The notes under the pieces: generated by a model
What the model saw: only the letters and a program-made list of their open reading frames with translations
Databases searched by the model: none
Told to the model about the DNA's origin: nothing
Assembly: GCF_042678145.1 (NCBI RefSeq)
Contig: NZ_JBHUDG010000051.1
Span: forward strand, 1 to 64,000
Source: Pseudopedobacter beijingensis
GTDB taxonomy: Bacteria; Bacteroidota; Bacteroidia; Sphingobacteriales; Sphingobacteriaceae
DNA length: 64,000 nt
Reading direction: 5' to 3'
Shown here: positions 1 to 8,085 of the stretch, piece by piece
Layout: the number at the start of each line of letters is the position of its first letter
Numbering within the stretch: the stretch's first letter is position 1
Position numbers and translations under genes: made by a program

Positions 1-394
1 TGCCTTTACCCTCTTGCCCTTTGCTCTTCAAAAAACTATTGGCGCTTATTTTTATTCGCAAGTACTGATCTGAACGCTTATGCAAAGCCGGACATAAAAC
101 CACTTGCGTTATAGGCTTGACAGTAGTGTATTGATTGTTTAAGGTACAGTTTTTTGATTTATCCGGCACCTGGGATTGAAGGCGCTCTTAGGTAATTATT
201 GTGCTTTTATTAATAGGATGTCTTGTATGATGGAGTAAAGACAAAGAAGTTCAAGTGTTTTATCCTAAGTAAAAATATACCAGCATTATTAATAAAGCAG
301 ATTGCCTATCTTAATAAAAAACAGGCTACAAACTCATCAAATCATCATCATTAGACCAGAATAAACACATTTCACATTGGTTTATAAATCAAAA
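1..394. other. No recognisable gene; left edge of window
   Basis: I see no start-to-stop gene here. The plus strand is open from the window edge in two frames (to about position 73 and about 113), so the tail of a gene lying to the left cannot be excluded, but neither short translation is recognisable. The rest is AT-rich with scattered stops. Confidence 0.5.
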
Positions 395-415
395 ATCCCG
401 GGACTCGCCCAGGAT
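395..415 (-). terminator. Intrinsic terminator of the 451-1512 gene
   Basis: Read on the minus strand, an ATCC-t-GGG arm pairs with CCC-g-GGAT across a 5-base loop and runs straight into five T residues. It lies 36 bp downstream of the stop of the minus-strand NA37 gene, the expected place for the end of that transcript. The stem has one central mismatch. Confidence 0.6.
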
Positions 416-450
416 ATTTACCATATATGAATGCTAAGATTATTGAATCA

Positions 451-1512
451 CTATTTCTCTTCTTTATAGTAGAGCTTGTAGTAATTCATTCCTTTGTCTT
501 CATCAAAATCGTTTTCCAGTAATTTTCTATCACCATGAATGTATACACTGAAGTTTTTATCCAGCTTCAACACGCTTTTATAATTCGAATTTTGTTTTTT
601 TACTGCAGGTGCAGATATTTCAAAAGAATCTCCTATCTCTACATCAAACTCTGTTTCATAATTTTGTATCATTTCCTTGAAAGAGGTTGCTGCTGTTTCG
701 TTCCCTATAACTTCTTCTGAAAATTCTTCAAAATCAAAAGTGTCTTTTTCTTTGAAGTATTTCATGGAGCGGTTCAACAAATCTATTTTGTCTGGTTTGG
801 AAATCTCGAAATCATCGTCAATCTTTTCGCTTACGAAGTCTTTATACAAATTCAGGTAATTAGTGGTCTGGTTAAAGTCATCGTTCCTTATTTTTAATTT
901 CAGGAAATCATCTTTCCAATATACCGCAGCTTCTCCGGCAGATTTATTGGTCTGATCTATTACCACTACTTTATAACCTTTATCTTCTTCTGTATCAAAT
1001 ATTAAGCAACCCTTATCTAATTTTTGAATGTTAATAGCTTCTTGCTCATAAGCTACAGTAAAACCATCTCCATCGGGATAAACTCTAAGATAGGTTTCTT
1101 TGGTTTCTGATTTAAAAATACCCAAAGCCTGAAAAACCTCGCCTTCTATTTGTACATCTCTGAATAGGGTAATGTACACTTCGCCTCCTTTAATTTTTGG
1201 ATGACTTGAAACATCGAATAAATGACGGGTAATTTGCTGACTGATTTCATGGAATTTATCAGGTTGGGCAAAAAGCTGTTTTACAAAATGATATACTTCA
1301 TTCAATTCCAAATCATCGGTGGAATGGATTAACCTGTAAACTTCATTTACTTTCTCAAATGGTTTCAGAAAATACTGCATCAACAGGTTTTGTAAAAGCT
1401 CGTCATTAATCTTCAGCGGGCTATCTGATAATGTAAAGTATTCGTCCTGTAATTTATTGCCTACTCTATGTACAGATATTTGTTCTAATAGGGATTCGAA
1501 ATAAGTAATCAT
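451..1512 (-). CDS. Nucleoid-associated protein, NA37/YejK family
   Basis: The protein resembles the 37-kDa nucleoid-associated family (NA37, YejK/NdpA): cytosolic proteins that bind double-stranded DNA and co-purify with the nucleoid. Their role in Bacteroidota is not established. At 353 residues it has the usual family length. The most recognisable part is the N-terminus, with 'SVHRVGN' near residue 14 followed by 'LSDSPL'. The C-terminal half is acidic and lysine-rich, and there is no signal peptide or membrane span. Its ATG lies 3 bp after the stop of the HDAC-like gene, so the two are very probably one transcript. The call rests on overall resemblance, since the family has no catalytic motif to check. 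Confidence 0.8.
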   Translation of the reverse strand: MITYFESLLEQISVHRVGNKLQDEYFTLSDSPLKINDELLQNLLMQYFLKPFEKVNEVYRLIHSTDDLELNEVYHFVKQLFAQPDKFHEISQQITRHLFDVSSHPKIKGGEVYITLFRDVQIEGEVFQALGIFKSETKETYLRVYPDGDGFTVAYEQEAINIQKLDKGCLIFDTEEDKGYKVVVIDQTNKSAGEAAVYWKDDFLKLKIRNDDFNQTTNYLNLYKDFVSEKIDDDFEISKPDKIDLLNRSMKYFKEKDTFDFEEFSEEVIGNETAATSFKEMIQNYETEFDVEIGDSFEISAPAVKKQNSNYKSVLKLDKNFSVYIHGDRKLLENDFDEDKGMNYYKLYYKEEK

Positions 1513-1515
1513 CTT

Positions 1516-2421
1516 TTAAAAATAAAGTTCGTTTGCTACTTTGTAAGTATTACAATGGGCATCCACAATATCTCTGATATCTGGTGAATATCCGCCGCCC
1601 ATACTTACCTGAACGGGAAGCCCCAAGTTCTTACATTTTTCTAAAACTAAAAAATCGCGTTGTTTGCATGCTTCTTTACTTAAAGACAGCTTTCCCAACT
1701 TATCGGTGCTTAAAACATCTACCCCCGCCTGATAAAATATCATATCTGGTGCAGATAGCTCTATTGCCTTTTGCAAATTTTCTGCTAATATAGTCAAGTA
1801 TTCTTCGTCTCCAATATGGTCTTTTAATCCAATATCCAGATCTGAATTTTCTTTTCGAAACGGGAAGTTTTTCTCACCATGCATAGAAAAGGTAAAAACG
1901 GCCTTATGTCCGTCAAAAATTTCTGCAGTACCATTTCCCTGATGCACATCTAAATCAATAATTAAAACAGAGCTAGCTATTTTATTATATACAAGATAGT
2001 TAGCAGCTACCGCCTGATCGTTTAACAAACAAAATCCCTCGCCCCAATCTGATCCTGCATGGTGGGTTCCGCCTGCTGAATTGAACGATACACCAAACTG
2101 CATGGCGTATAATGCTGAATCTATTGTTCCCTGACAAATTCTGAGTTCGCGCTCTACCAGTTGTTCTGATAATGGAAATCCTATTCTTCTTTCTTCGTGA
2201 TAGCTTAGCGTTAAGGTTTTTAAACGCTTCCAATACTGCGAATCATGGGTTAACAGAATGGTTTCTTCATCTGTCAAAATCTGCGGTTCAAAAAAATTAG
2301 CTTCATTTACCACTCCTTCATATTTCAATTGCGCCGGTATCAGCTCATACTTTAACATAGGAAAACGATGTCCTGCCGGTAAAGGATGGGAATACATAGG
2401 GTGATGGGCAATTTTAAGCAT
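1516..2421 (-). CDS. Histone deacetylase (AcuC/HDAC-like) family protein
   Basis: This is a zinc-dependent deacetylase of the arginase/HDAC superfamily, which includes AcuC and acetylpolyamine amidohydrolases. It removes acetyl groups from lysine side chains or small amines in the cytosol; the substrate cannot be read from sequence. Visible hallmarks in order are the 'GGTHHA' charge-relay histidine pair, 'DLDVHQGNG' carrying the zinc-binding Asp and His, 'QAGVD' with the last zinc Asp, and 'GGGYS' near the C-terminus. All active-site elements are present and the length (301 aa) is normal. It is followed after 3 bp by the nucleoid-protein gene and preceded by a 55-bp gap. The pairing with a DNA-binding protein is suggestive but not evidence of a shared substrate. 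Confidence 0.92.
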   Translation of the reverse strand: MLKIAHHPMYSHPLPAGHRFPMLKYELIPAQLKYEGVVNEANFFEPQILTDEETILLTHDSQYWKRLKTLTLSYHEERRIGFPLSEQLVERELRICQGTIDSALYAMQFGVSFNSAGGTHHAGSDWGEGFCLLNDQAVAANYLVYNKIASSVLIIDLDVHQGNGTAEIFDGHKAVFTFSMHGEKNFPFRKENSDLDIGLKDHIGDEEYLTILAENLQKAIELSAPDMIFYQAGVDVLSTDKLGKLSLSKEACKQRDFLVLEKCKNLGLPVQVSMGGGYSPDIRDIVDAHCNTYKVANELYF

Positions 2422-2476
2422 GATATAAACTAAATAGAATATTCACTACAGGGAACGACATGATACAATTTTGAAA

Positions 2477-2944
2477 TTACAGTAATCCTGCAATTTTATT
2501 CAACCAAAACTCGTCTATGCTATCGAAATGGTTAAGATACTCGCTATCAACATCTAATACCGCACATATTTTACCATCATTAAATATGGGAACCACTATT
2601 TCTGATTGAGACAGGCTACTACAAGCTATATGGCCGGGAAACTGATTAACATCTGCAACCCGTAGCGTTTGCTGTTGTTGCCATGCTTGTCCACACACAC
2701 CCTTTCCAAACGCTATTCTGGTGCAAGCTATTGGCCCCTGAAATGGACCTAATACCAATTCGTCATTTTTAACCAGATAAAAGCCTACCCAATGCCAATT
2801 AAATTGTGTTTTTAATGCTGCAACTAAATTTGCCATATTGGCTATTTCATCTGTTTCTGCTTTTAAAAGGGATTGTATTTGCGGAAACAGGGATTGGTAT
2901 TGCCCTTGCTTATCTGTCTGAATAACTTTTAAATCGTGACTCAT
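2477..2944 (-). CDS. Free methionine-(R)-sulfoxide reductase, GAF domain
   Basis: A single-GAF-domain enzyme of the fRMsr type, which reduces free methionine-(R)-sulfoxide to methionine in the cytosol using thioredoxin. The three cysteines conserved in this family are present: Cys74 ('ACTRI'), Cys84 ('GVCG') and Cys108 ('IACSS'); a fourth, Cys127, is extra. The 155-residue length matches the family, which is one bare GAF domain with no kinase or output module. The 'HWVGFYL' strand and the 'VVPI...VLDVDS' segment are typical. It is on the same strand as the HDAC-like gene, 55 bp upstream of it, and may head the same transcript. It repairs oxidised methionine; no regulatory site is evident. Confidence 0.93.
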   Translation of the reverse strand: MSHDLKVIQTDKQGQYQSLFPQIQSLLKAETDEIANMANLVAALKTQFNWHWVGFYLVKNDELVLGPFQGPIACTRIAFGKGVCGQAWQQQQTLRVADVNQFPGHIACSSLSQSEIVVPIFNDGKICAVLDVDSEYLNHFDSIDEFWLNKIAGLL

Positions 2945-3044
2945 TATACAAAATTAGAAAATATACAGGTTATTGGATGTTTAATTTGTCAACACCCTAT
3001 TCAGCTCTAGTGCTTGAGATAAATCTTATCCGAGATTGTTTTTG

Positions 3045-3052
3045 TATATTTG
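3045..3052 (+). promoter_or_regulatory. Bacteroidota -7 element for the toxin-antitoxin pair
   Basis: TATATTTG matches the Bacteroidota -7 consensus TAnnTTTG and lies 22 bp before the antitoxin ATG. It sits inside a longer frame open from position 3036, which argues that translation starts at 3075 and not upstream. No convincing -33 element is seen at the usual spacing. Confidence 0.55.
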
Positions 3053-3074
3053 TTACAAACGGTTATATCTTATT

Positions 3075-3290
3075 ATGGAAATTACAATCAGGATAAATGA
3101 ACGTACCAAAGCGGGTAAGACTCTAAAAAATTTAATTGAATTATTTTCTAAAGAGAATAAAGGAGTGGAAATTGTCTCGGAAGGAAAGTATTACAATCCT
3201 CAATTTGTAGCTATGGTAAAAAAATCCGCTAAAGAAAAAGGTGGCAAAACAATAAAAGCAGAAACATTATGGCAAGATTTAGGGTTATAA
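3075..3290 (+). CDS. Small antitoxin-like protein (DUF2683-like)
   Basis: A 71-residue lysine-rich protein (starts 'MEITIRINE') just upstream of, and overlapping by 22 bp, a YoeB/Txe-like toxin frame. The order and overlap are those of a type II toxin-antitoxin operon, in which the antitoxin binds the toxin and represses its own promoter. It does not look like the common YefM/Phd fold; it resembles short DUF2683-type proteins found beside YoeB-like toxins in Bacteroidota. The role is inferred mainly from the neighbour. The ATG at 3075 is chosen over one at 3036 because the promoter-like TATATTTG lies between them. Since the toxin is interrupted, the gene may now be an orphan. Confidence 0.7.
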   Translation: MEITIRINERTKAGKTLKNLIELFSKENKGVEIVSEGKYYNPQFVAMVKKSAKEKGGKTIKAETLWQDLGL

Positions 3291-3550
3291 TCAGAAAACT
3301 TGCAGAAAAGCATATCAAACACCATTATTACTCTGGTAATAAAGCTACTATAAAAAGAATACAACAAATAATCTCAGAACTAGAATTACACCCATACACA
3401 GGAATAGGTAACCCCGAATAATTAAAGCATGAACTTTCAGGCTTTTGGTCAAGACGTATTAATCAAAAAGACAGGATGATTTATTTTGTAGAAGACCATA
3501 TTGTAACGGTCACTGTAGTTTCTGCAAAAGATCATTACGAAGACAAGTAA
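3269..3550 (+). pseudogene. YoeB/Txe-like mRNA interferase, nonsense-disrupted
   Basis: Reading from the ATG at 3269, a 93-residue RelE-superfamily protein of the YoeB/Txe type is intact apart from one in-frame TAA at 3419-3421 (codon 51). After the stop the same frame continues with the strongly conserved family block 'LSGFWSRRI', then 'DRMIYFV' and a C-terminal 'SAKDHYEDK' resembling the YoeB end, and stops at 3548-3550. Homologs usually have 'PEQLK' where this has 'PE-stop-LK', so a single C-to-T change (CAA to TAA) explains it. YoeB-type toxins cleave mRNA at the ribosome, and the catalytic C-terminal half would be lost here. A sequencing error or a suppressed stop are the alternatives. 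Confidence 0.85.
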
Positions 3551-3801
3551 ACATGTTGTTTATCTCTCCATTTCCCCTTTAAAAGTTATAATCACTTATA
3601 AACAATCGCTCTCTTATTAGTTTAATTTTGACAATTAATCTTTCTCATTTATTCATCGTGTATAGAACAGAATAATGATTACTCTTTATAAGGATTGTAA
3701 ATACCTTATATCAATAATTACCATTCAGAAGTAAACAAAACAGGGTAACACACTCTATTTATCTTATTTTACGTAATTTTCCGGCTTTAAATTTTCACTT
3801 T

Positions 3802-5973
3802 ATGAGATTTATCAAGAAACTAGCGTTAACAACGGGCATTTCAGCCATCGCTTTTGGTAACATCAGTTCTACAAAGTTCGAAGAAGGTATGTTCCCGCTA
3901 AGCGAAATATCAAAACTGGATCTTGCTACTGCCGGTCTTCAAATCCCTCAACAAGACATCTACAATCCCAATGGCATTAGTCTTATAGATGCGTTGGTTA
4001 ATGTAGGTGGCTGTACCGGATCTTTTGTATCGGACAAAGGATTGATTATAACCAATCACCATTGCGCCTTTTCTGCTGTACAATTGGCGAGTACTAAAGA
4101 AAACGACTACTTAAAAAATGGTTTTGTTGCCCATACACAGGAAGAAGAAATACAGGCAAAAGGCCTTACTGCCAGAATTACACAATCTTATGAAGATGTG
4201 TCTGAAGAAATTCTGAATGCAACTACAAGCGTAAAAGATTATAACCAACGCCTTAATGTTATAAAAAACAAGATTATAGAGATACAGAACAGAGCGATGG
4301 CTGCAGATTCTACCATTAGTGCAGAGGTTTCCGAAATGTTTATTGGCAAAACGTATGTGCTTTTTAAATACAAGATTATTAATGATGTAAGATTGGTATA
4401 TGTTCCACAACAGAATATCGGTGAGTTTGGAGGCGAAAGCGACAACTGGATCTGGCCAAGGCATACAGGCGATTTTTCTTTCATGAGAGCTTACGTAGCT
4501 CCAGATGGAGCTTCTGCATCATACTCCAAGGAAAACGTTCCCTACCAGCCTAAAAAGTTCTTAAAAATAAATCAGAACGGCGTTAAGGAAGGTGACTTTA
4601 CTTTTATGCTTGGATATCCGGGAAAAACTTTCAGACACCGACCTGCAGAATATGTAAATTACCAGCAGCAATACCTGCTACCTTACACCTCTGAACTTTA
4701 CAGTTTCCAGAACAAACAAATGCTATTGGCAGGGAAAGAAAAAGGAAGAGAAACTGAGCTTTCTCTTTCTACCCGTATAAAAAGAAATGCCAATGTTCTT
4801 AAGAATTATCAGGGAAAAATTAAGGGTTTACAAAACATTGATCTGCTGGAGCAAAAAAAACAGGAAGACCTGGCACTTGTGCAATATATTAACGGAAACA
4901 AAAAGCTTAAAAGTCAGTATGGGAATTTAATGAAGGACATTGCCAATCTTTACAACGATATAAATAGCAATGCGTTTAAAGATTTATGGTATGTACAGAT
5001 TTACAATTCAAGTAATCTGCTAAGGGTTGCCGCTAACCTGAACAAGTTTAAAAGCGAACTGGAAAATCTGTCGAACGATAAAAGAAGTGAGTATTTTGAA
5101 AGCAACTTACCGATTTTGAAGAAAAGACTTAATGAAATTTATGCTTCTTATGATATTGATGTTGATCGGGAGCTTTTTAAAGACATGCTTACCCGAGCGG
5201 TAAATTTACCGGCTAACCAGAAATTTAAGTTTGTAGAAAGCAAACTTACAGGTTTTAACAAGCAAGAAGATATAGATAAATTAAGAAACAACCTTTTCCA
5301 ATATACCCGGTTAAAAAGCAAAGATGCCCTGTACGGTTCTGTTCTAAGCAATGTTAACACCACATTAAACTATAACGATGACCTGCTTACGCTTGAAAAG
5401 GAAATAAGGGAATCTAAAAGGGTAAATGATGAGGTAAACAACAAAAGAGATGCCTTGCTAAATAAATTAATGGCCGACTATGTTACGGTTAAGGAGCAAT
5501 TTCTGAATAAAAACTTTATTCCCGATGCCAATAGCACCTTAAGACTCACTTATGGTCATATAATGGGTTATTCTCCTGTAGATGCTTCCTATATGCGTCC
5601 GTTTACAACCATAAAAGGGATTCTGGAAAAGGGCAGATCAGACAATCCCGATTTCCAATACAATGCAAAAATTAAAGAGCTATGGAACAATAAAGATTTC
5701 GGTTCTTTTAAAATGGAAGAACTGGACGATGTTCCTGTTTGCTTCCTTTACAACATGGATACCACCGGAGGTAATTCCGGCTCTCCTATCCTTAACGATA
5801 AAGGAGAATTGATTGGTGTCAATTTTGACAGAACCTATGAAGCTACCATAAACGACTTTGCGTGGAACAAGGACTACAGCAGATCTATCGGAGTGGACAT
5901 CCGATACGTACTTTGGGTTGCTCAAAAGGTTGACTCGGCCAATGCCATCTTAACGGAACTTGGCGTAAATTAA
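3802..5973 (+). CDS. S46 family dipeptidyl-peptidase, DPP11-like
   Basis: A 723-residue secreted or periplasmic serine peptidase of family S46 (DPP7/DPP11), which removes dipeptides from peptide N-termini so that the cell can feed on protein. An N-terminal signal peptide covers about residues 1-22. The chymotrypsin-like triad is visible: His in 'TNHHC' (86/87), Asp214 in 'SDNWIWPRHTGDF', and Ser659 in 'GGNSGSP'. Arg677, exactly 18 residues after the nucleophile in 'NFDR', corresponds to the Arg that gives Porphyromonas DPP11 its Asp/Glu preference; DPP7 has Gly there. I therefore expect cleavage after acidic residues. The gene appears to stand alone, with 251 bp upstream containing a TAATTTTG at 3623-3630 that might be a distant promoter. 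Confidence 0.95.
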   Translation: MRFIKKLALTTGISAIAFGNISSTKFEEGMFPLSEISKLDLATAGLQIPQQDIYNPNGISLIDALVNVGGCTGSFVSDKGLIITNHHCAFSAVQLASTKENDYLKNGFVAHTQEEEIQAKGLTARITQSYEDVSEEILNATTSVKDYNQRLNVIKNKIIEIQNRAMAADSTISAEVSEMFIGKTYVLFKYKIINDVRLVYVPQQNIGEFGGESDNWIWPRHTGDFSFMRAYVAPDGASASYSKENVPYQPKKFLKINQNGVKEGDFTFMLGYPGKTFRHRPAEYVNYQQQYLLPYTSELYSFQNKQMLLAGKEKGRETELSLSTRIKRNANVLKNYQGKIKGLQNIDLLEQKKQEDLALVQYINGNKKLKSQYGNLMKDIANLYNDINSNAFKDLWYVQIYNSSNLLRVAANLNKFKSELENLSNDKRSEYFESNLPILKKRLNEIYASYDIDVDRELFKDMLTRAVNLPANQKFKFVESKLTGFNKQEDIDKLRNNLFQYTRLKSKDALYGSVLSNVNTTLNYNDDLLTLEKEIRESKRVNDEVNNKRDALLNKLMADYVTVKEQFLNKNFIPDANSTLRLTYGHIMGYSPVDASYMRPFTTIKGILEKGRSDNPDFQYNAKIKELWNNKDFGSFKMEELDDVPVCFLYNMDTTGGNSGSPILNDKGELIGVNFDRTYEATINDFAWNKDYSRSIGVDIRYVLWVAQKVDSANAILTELGVN

Positions 5974-6064
5974 TCAAACTGTTTTTTATCTAATACAGGT
6001 AGCTGGGTGTTTTTAATGATATGATTTCATCCAGTTACCATCCTTAAAAATATACTAAATTATC

Positions 6065-6310
6065 ATGAGAGTAGTAGCTGAATTACCCCACCCAAAATGT
6101 AAGATTTCCATATTTTCAATGAACATGAAATACATTATAAAGTTTGAACAGGGAAGTCTGGAGCAATCTTATAAGCTAGCGGAAATAGATCTTATCAACG
6201 GAATAGATAGCGTATTTGAAATTCTGGACGAAGAGTTTATAAACAAAGTTGCCAGCAGATTTAACGATATGAGAACTGATTTTATTGAAACTTACAAGAA
6301 GCATAACTAA
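6065..6310 (+). CDS. Small conserved protein of unknown function
   Basis: An 81-residue soluble protein with no signal peptide, membrane span or known motif. I believe similar short proteins ('MRV.A..PHP.CK' start, an 'EQG.LEQ' block, then a helical acidic C-terminus) recur in Sphingobacteriaceae, which supports the ATG at 6065 over the internal Met codons at 6119 and 6125. No function can be assigned. It lies 91 bp after the S46 peptidase on the same strand and is followed by a 243-bp stretch very poor in G on the plus strand, in which I see no gene. Confidence 0.6.
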   Translation: MRVVAELPHPKCKISIFSMNMKYIIKFEQGSLEQSYKLAEIDLINGIDSVFEILDEEFINKVASRFNDMRTDFIETYKKHN

Positions 6311-6553
6311 CACATTAGATAAAAAACATAAAAACCTATAAACAAGATAGATACATACAATAAACACATAAAACAGAATTATATTTCACAAAAAACATAT
6401 AATCCCTCATCAAAACAAACATCAACAACAAACTAAAACTTTATATAAAAACAATTTAACACTAATTATAAGACAGTTACAATTTTAACAAAATATAATT
6501 CCGTGATCAAAAACAACCAAATTTATAGTAAGTAACCCTTTTATTCAGACAAA

Positions 6554-7129
6554 ATGAATATTTATCTTGTTGCCCATACAGAAGTTTATAATCCGAATAA
6601 TATACTTCTGGGAAAAAATGATTTTCCTTTGGTGGAGAATTTTACAACGGCATTTTCCTGTGTTGAAGATTTACTGAATGGAACGGGAAACTCCAATACT
6701 TACTATAGCTCCTCCCCTCAAAGACATTGCCTAAAACTCGCCCATTACTTAAGTAATAACTCTACTTATATAGATGATAATTTTATACAAATAAATATGG
6801 GAGAGTGGGAATATGCAGAACAATCTAACATAACCCCTGATAGGTTTTATGATTTACTAAAAACGGGATTTAGCAATGGTGAAAATATAGATCAGGTAAA
6901 AAAAAGAGTCGGACTGGGTTTAAAAAGTCTCATCAAAAAGAAAGCTGACAATATAGTACTGGTTACCACCCCCCTAATTATTAAGGTAATTATAGCTGAT
7001 GTCATAAAAGCAGGATTTAAATCTTTAAAACATATTGAGGTAGACTACGGGTCTGTTAGTTGCCTGGCTTATATAGCGGAATCTAAAAGCTTAACCCTCA
7101 AATATTGTAATTTAAGAAACAGAATATAA
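6554..7129 (+). CDS. Degenerate histidine-phosphatase-fold protein
   Basis: The 191-residue protein follows the layout of the phosphoglycerate mutase/histidine phosphatase superfamily, closest to alpha-ribazole phosphatase (CobC)-like members: a first strand 'IYLVAHTE', then 'YYSSSPQRHCLKLA' in place of the usual SSP-R-TA segment, and 'NMGEWE'. The catalytic motif is damaged, however. The Arg before the phospho-accepting His is Ala7 (only His8 remains), and the second catalytic His, normally in a 'VSHGG' strand, is replaced in 'LVTTPLI'. It is therefore probably a non-catalytic relative or an enzyme with altered chemistry. An adenosylcobalamin link is tempting but nothing adjacent supports it. 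It is flanked by a gene-free A-rich stretch upstream and converges on a GH16 gene. Confidence 0.65.
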   Translation: MNIYLVAHTEVYNPNNILLGKNDFPLVENFTTAFSCVEDLLNGTGNSNTYYSSSPQRHCLKLAHYLSNNSTYIDDNFIQINMGEWEYAEQSNITPDRFYDLLKTGFSNGENIDQVKKRVGLGLKSLIKKKADNIVLVTTPLIIKVIIADVIKAGFKSLKHIEVDYGSVSCLAYIAESKSLTLKYCNLRNRI

Positions 7130-7158
7130 TTCCTACTTCTGTAATTTTAAATACTTGA

Positions 7159-8031
7159 TTAATTTACCATTTTATAAACTCTTACATAATCTATTTCATA
7201 AACTGAAGGAAAAACAGTATTATCAATCCCTTCAATTCCCCCCCAATCTCCTCCTATCGCAAGATTCATTAGTAAATAGAAAGGTTTATCAAAAGGCCAT
7301 GTTTCAAACCCTTTGCCATCGTTTCTATATTCAAGCAAGAGCTCGTTATCTATATAACCGCGGATAGCTTCAGGAGTCCAATCTACATGATAAACATGAA
7401 AATCGGATATGGCTGTTGGTATTAACTTATATTTATTTACTACCTGCCCCAAATTTTCTTTTGCATTAGCGGCTTTATTATGTATAGTTATATGTATATT
7501 ATTTGGCTGATAGCCTACATGTTCCATAATATCAATTTCCCCTGAATTAGGCCAGTAACCATAGAAATTATCTGTTGGTAACATCCAGACTGCCGGCCAT
7601 GTACCTCTTCCAACAGGAACCTTCAATCTTACTTCTACTCTTCCATAAAGAAAATCGTATTTGTTTTTAGTTATGAGCTTTCCTGATGTGTAGCTTTCTC
7701 CTCCAAAGCTTTTATGTAGAGCAGTGATTTTTAGTTTTCCATCTTCTACTTTTACATTTTCTTCTAAATTGGTATAATATTGTTTTTCGTTATTGTACCA
7801 ACCGTCACCACCAATATCGTAAGACCATTTTGTATTATCAGGTTTTCCTGTATAATCAAATTCGTCTGACCAATCGGGTTCTTTTGCAAAAGATCTTCCT
7901 TCTGGATTTTTCTCCAACGGCTCTTTATACTCTTTTTTCTTTTCCGCTTGCTTGGGCTGACTGGAACATGCTACTGATAGCATAACAAGACAATAAACAA
8001 CTGTAAATAAAAATATTACATAACATCTCAT
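7159..8031 (-). CDS. GH16 endo-beta-glucanase-like lipoprotein
   Basis: A glycoside hydrolase of family 16 (laminarinase/lichenase type), 290 aa, which would cleave internal beta-1,3 or beta-1,3/1,4-glucan bonds with retention. The catalytic motif EIDIME is complete: Glu165 nucleophile, Asp167 and Glu170 acid/base. An N-terminal hydrophobic segment ends in 'VACSS', a lipobox, so the enzyme is probably a lipoprotein of the outer membrane or periplasm. Other GH16 marks are 'GRVEVRLKVP', 'GTWPAVWMLP' and a C-terminal 'YEIDYVRVY' strand. It lies 54 bp downstream of the GH20 gene on the same strand and closes the glycan locus. It is not closely similar to the two other GH16 proteins at 14.5-16.1 kb. 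Confidence 0.95.
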   Translation of the reverse strand: MRCYVIFLFTVVYCLVMLSVACSSQPKQAEKKKEYKEPLEKNPEGRSFAKEPDWSDEFDYTGKPDNTKWSYDIGGDGWYNNEKQYYTNLEENVKVEDGKLKITALHKSFGGESYTSGKLITKNKYDFLYGRVEVRLKVPVGRGTWPAVWMLPTDNFYGYWPNSGEIDIMEHVGYQPNNIHITIHNKAANAKENLGQVVNKYKLIPTAISDFHVYHVDWTPEAIRGYIDNELLLEYRNDGKGFETWPFDKPFYLLMNLAIGGDWGGIEGIDNTVFPSVYEIDYVRVYKMVN

Positions 8032-8085
8032 GGCTCTAAAATTTATTTCATTTAAAAGTGAATAGTTAAAATATTTGACTTGAAC

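Noticed and set aside
1..113. C-terminus of a gene continuing from the left of the window
   Set aside because: Two plus frames are open from the edge, but the residues are too few and too unspecific to choose a frame or family.
2000..2233. 77-codon minus-strand frame inside the HDAC-like gene
   Set aside because: It is an out-of-frame shadow of a gene with intact catalytic motifs; its translation has no family features.
2949..2956. TAATTTTG-type -7 element for the methionine sulfoxide reductase gene
   Set aside because: On the minus strand it ends only a few bases before the ATG, leaving almost no leader, and no -33 element is at the right distance.
4111..4484. Two overlapping minus-strand frames (117 and 81 codons) opposite the S46 peptidase
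   Set aside because: They lie wholly within a conserved gene in antisense and show no recognisable domain or start context.
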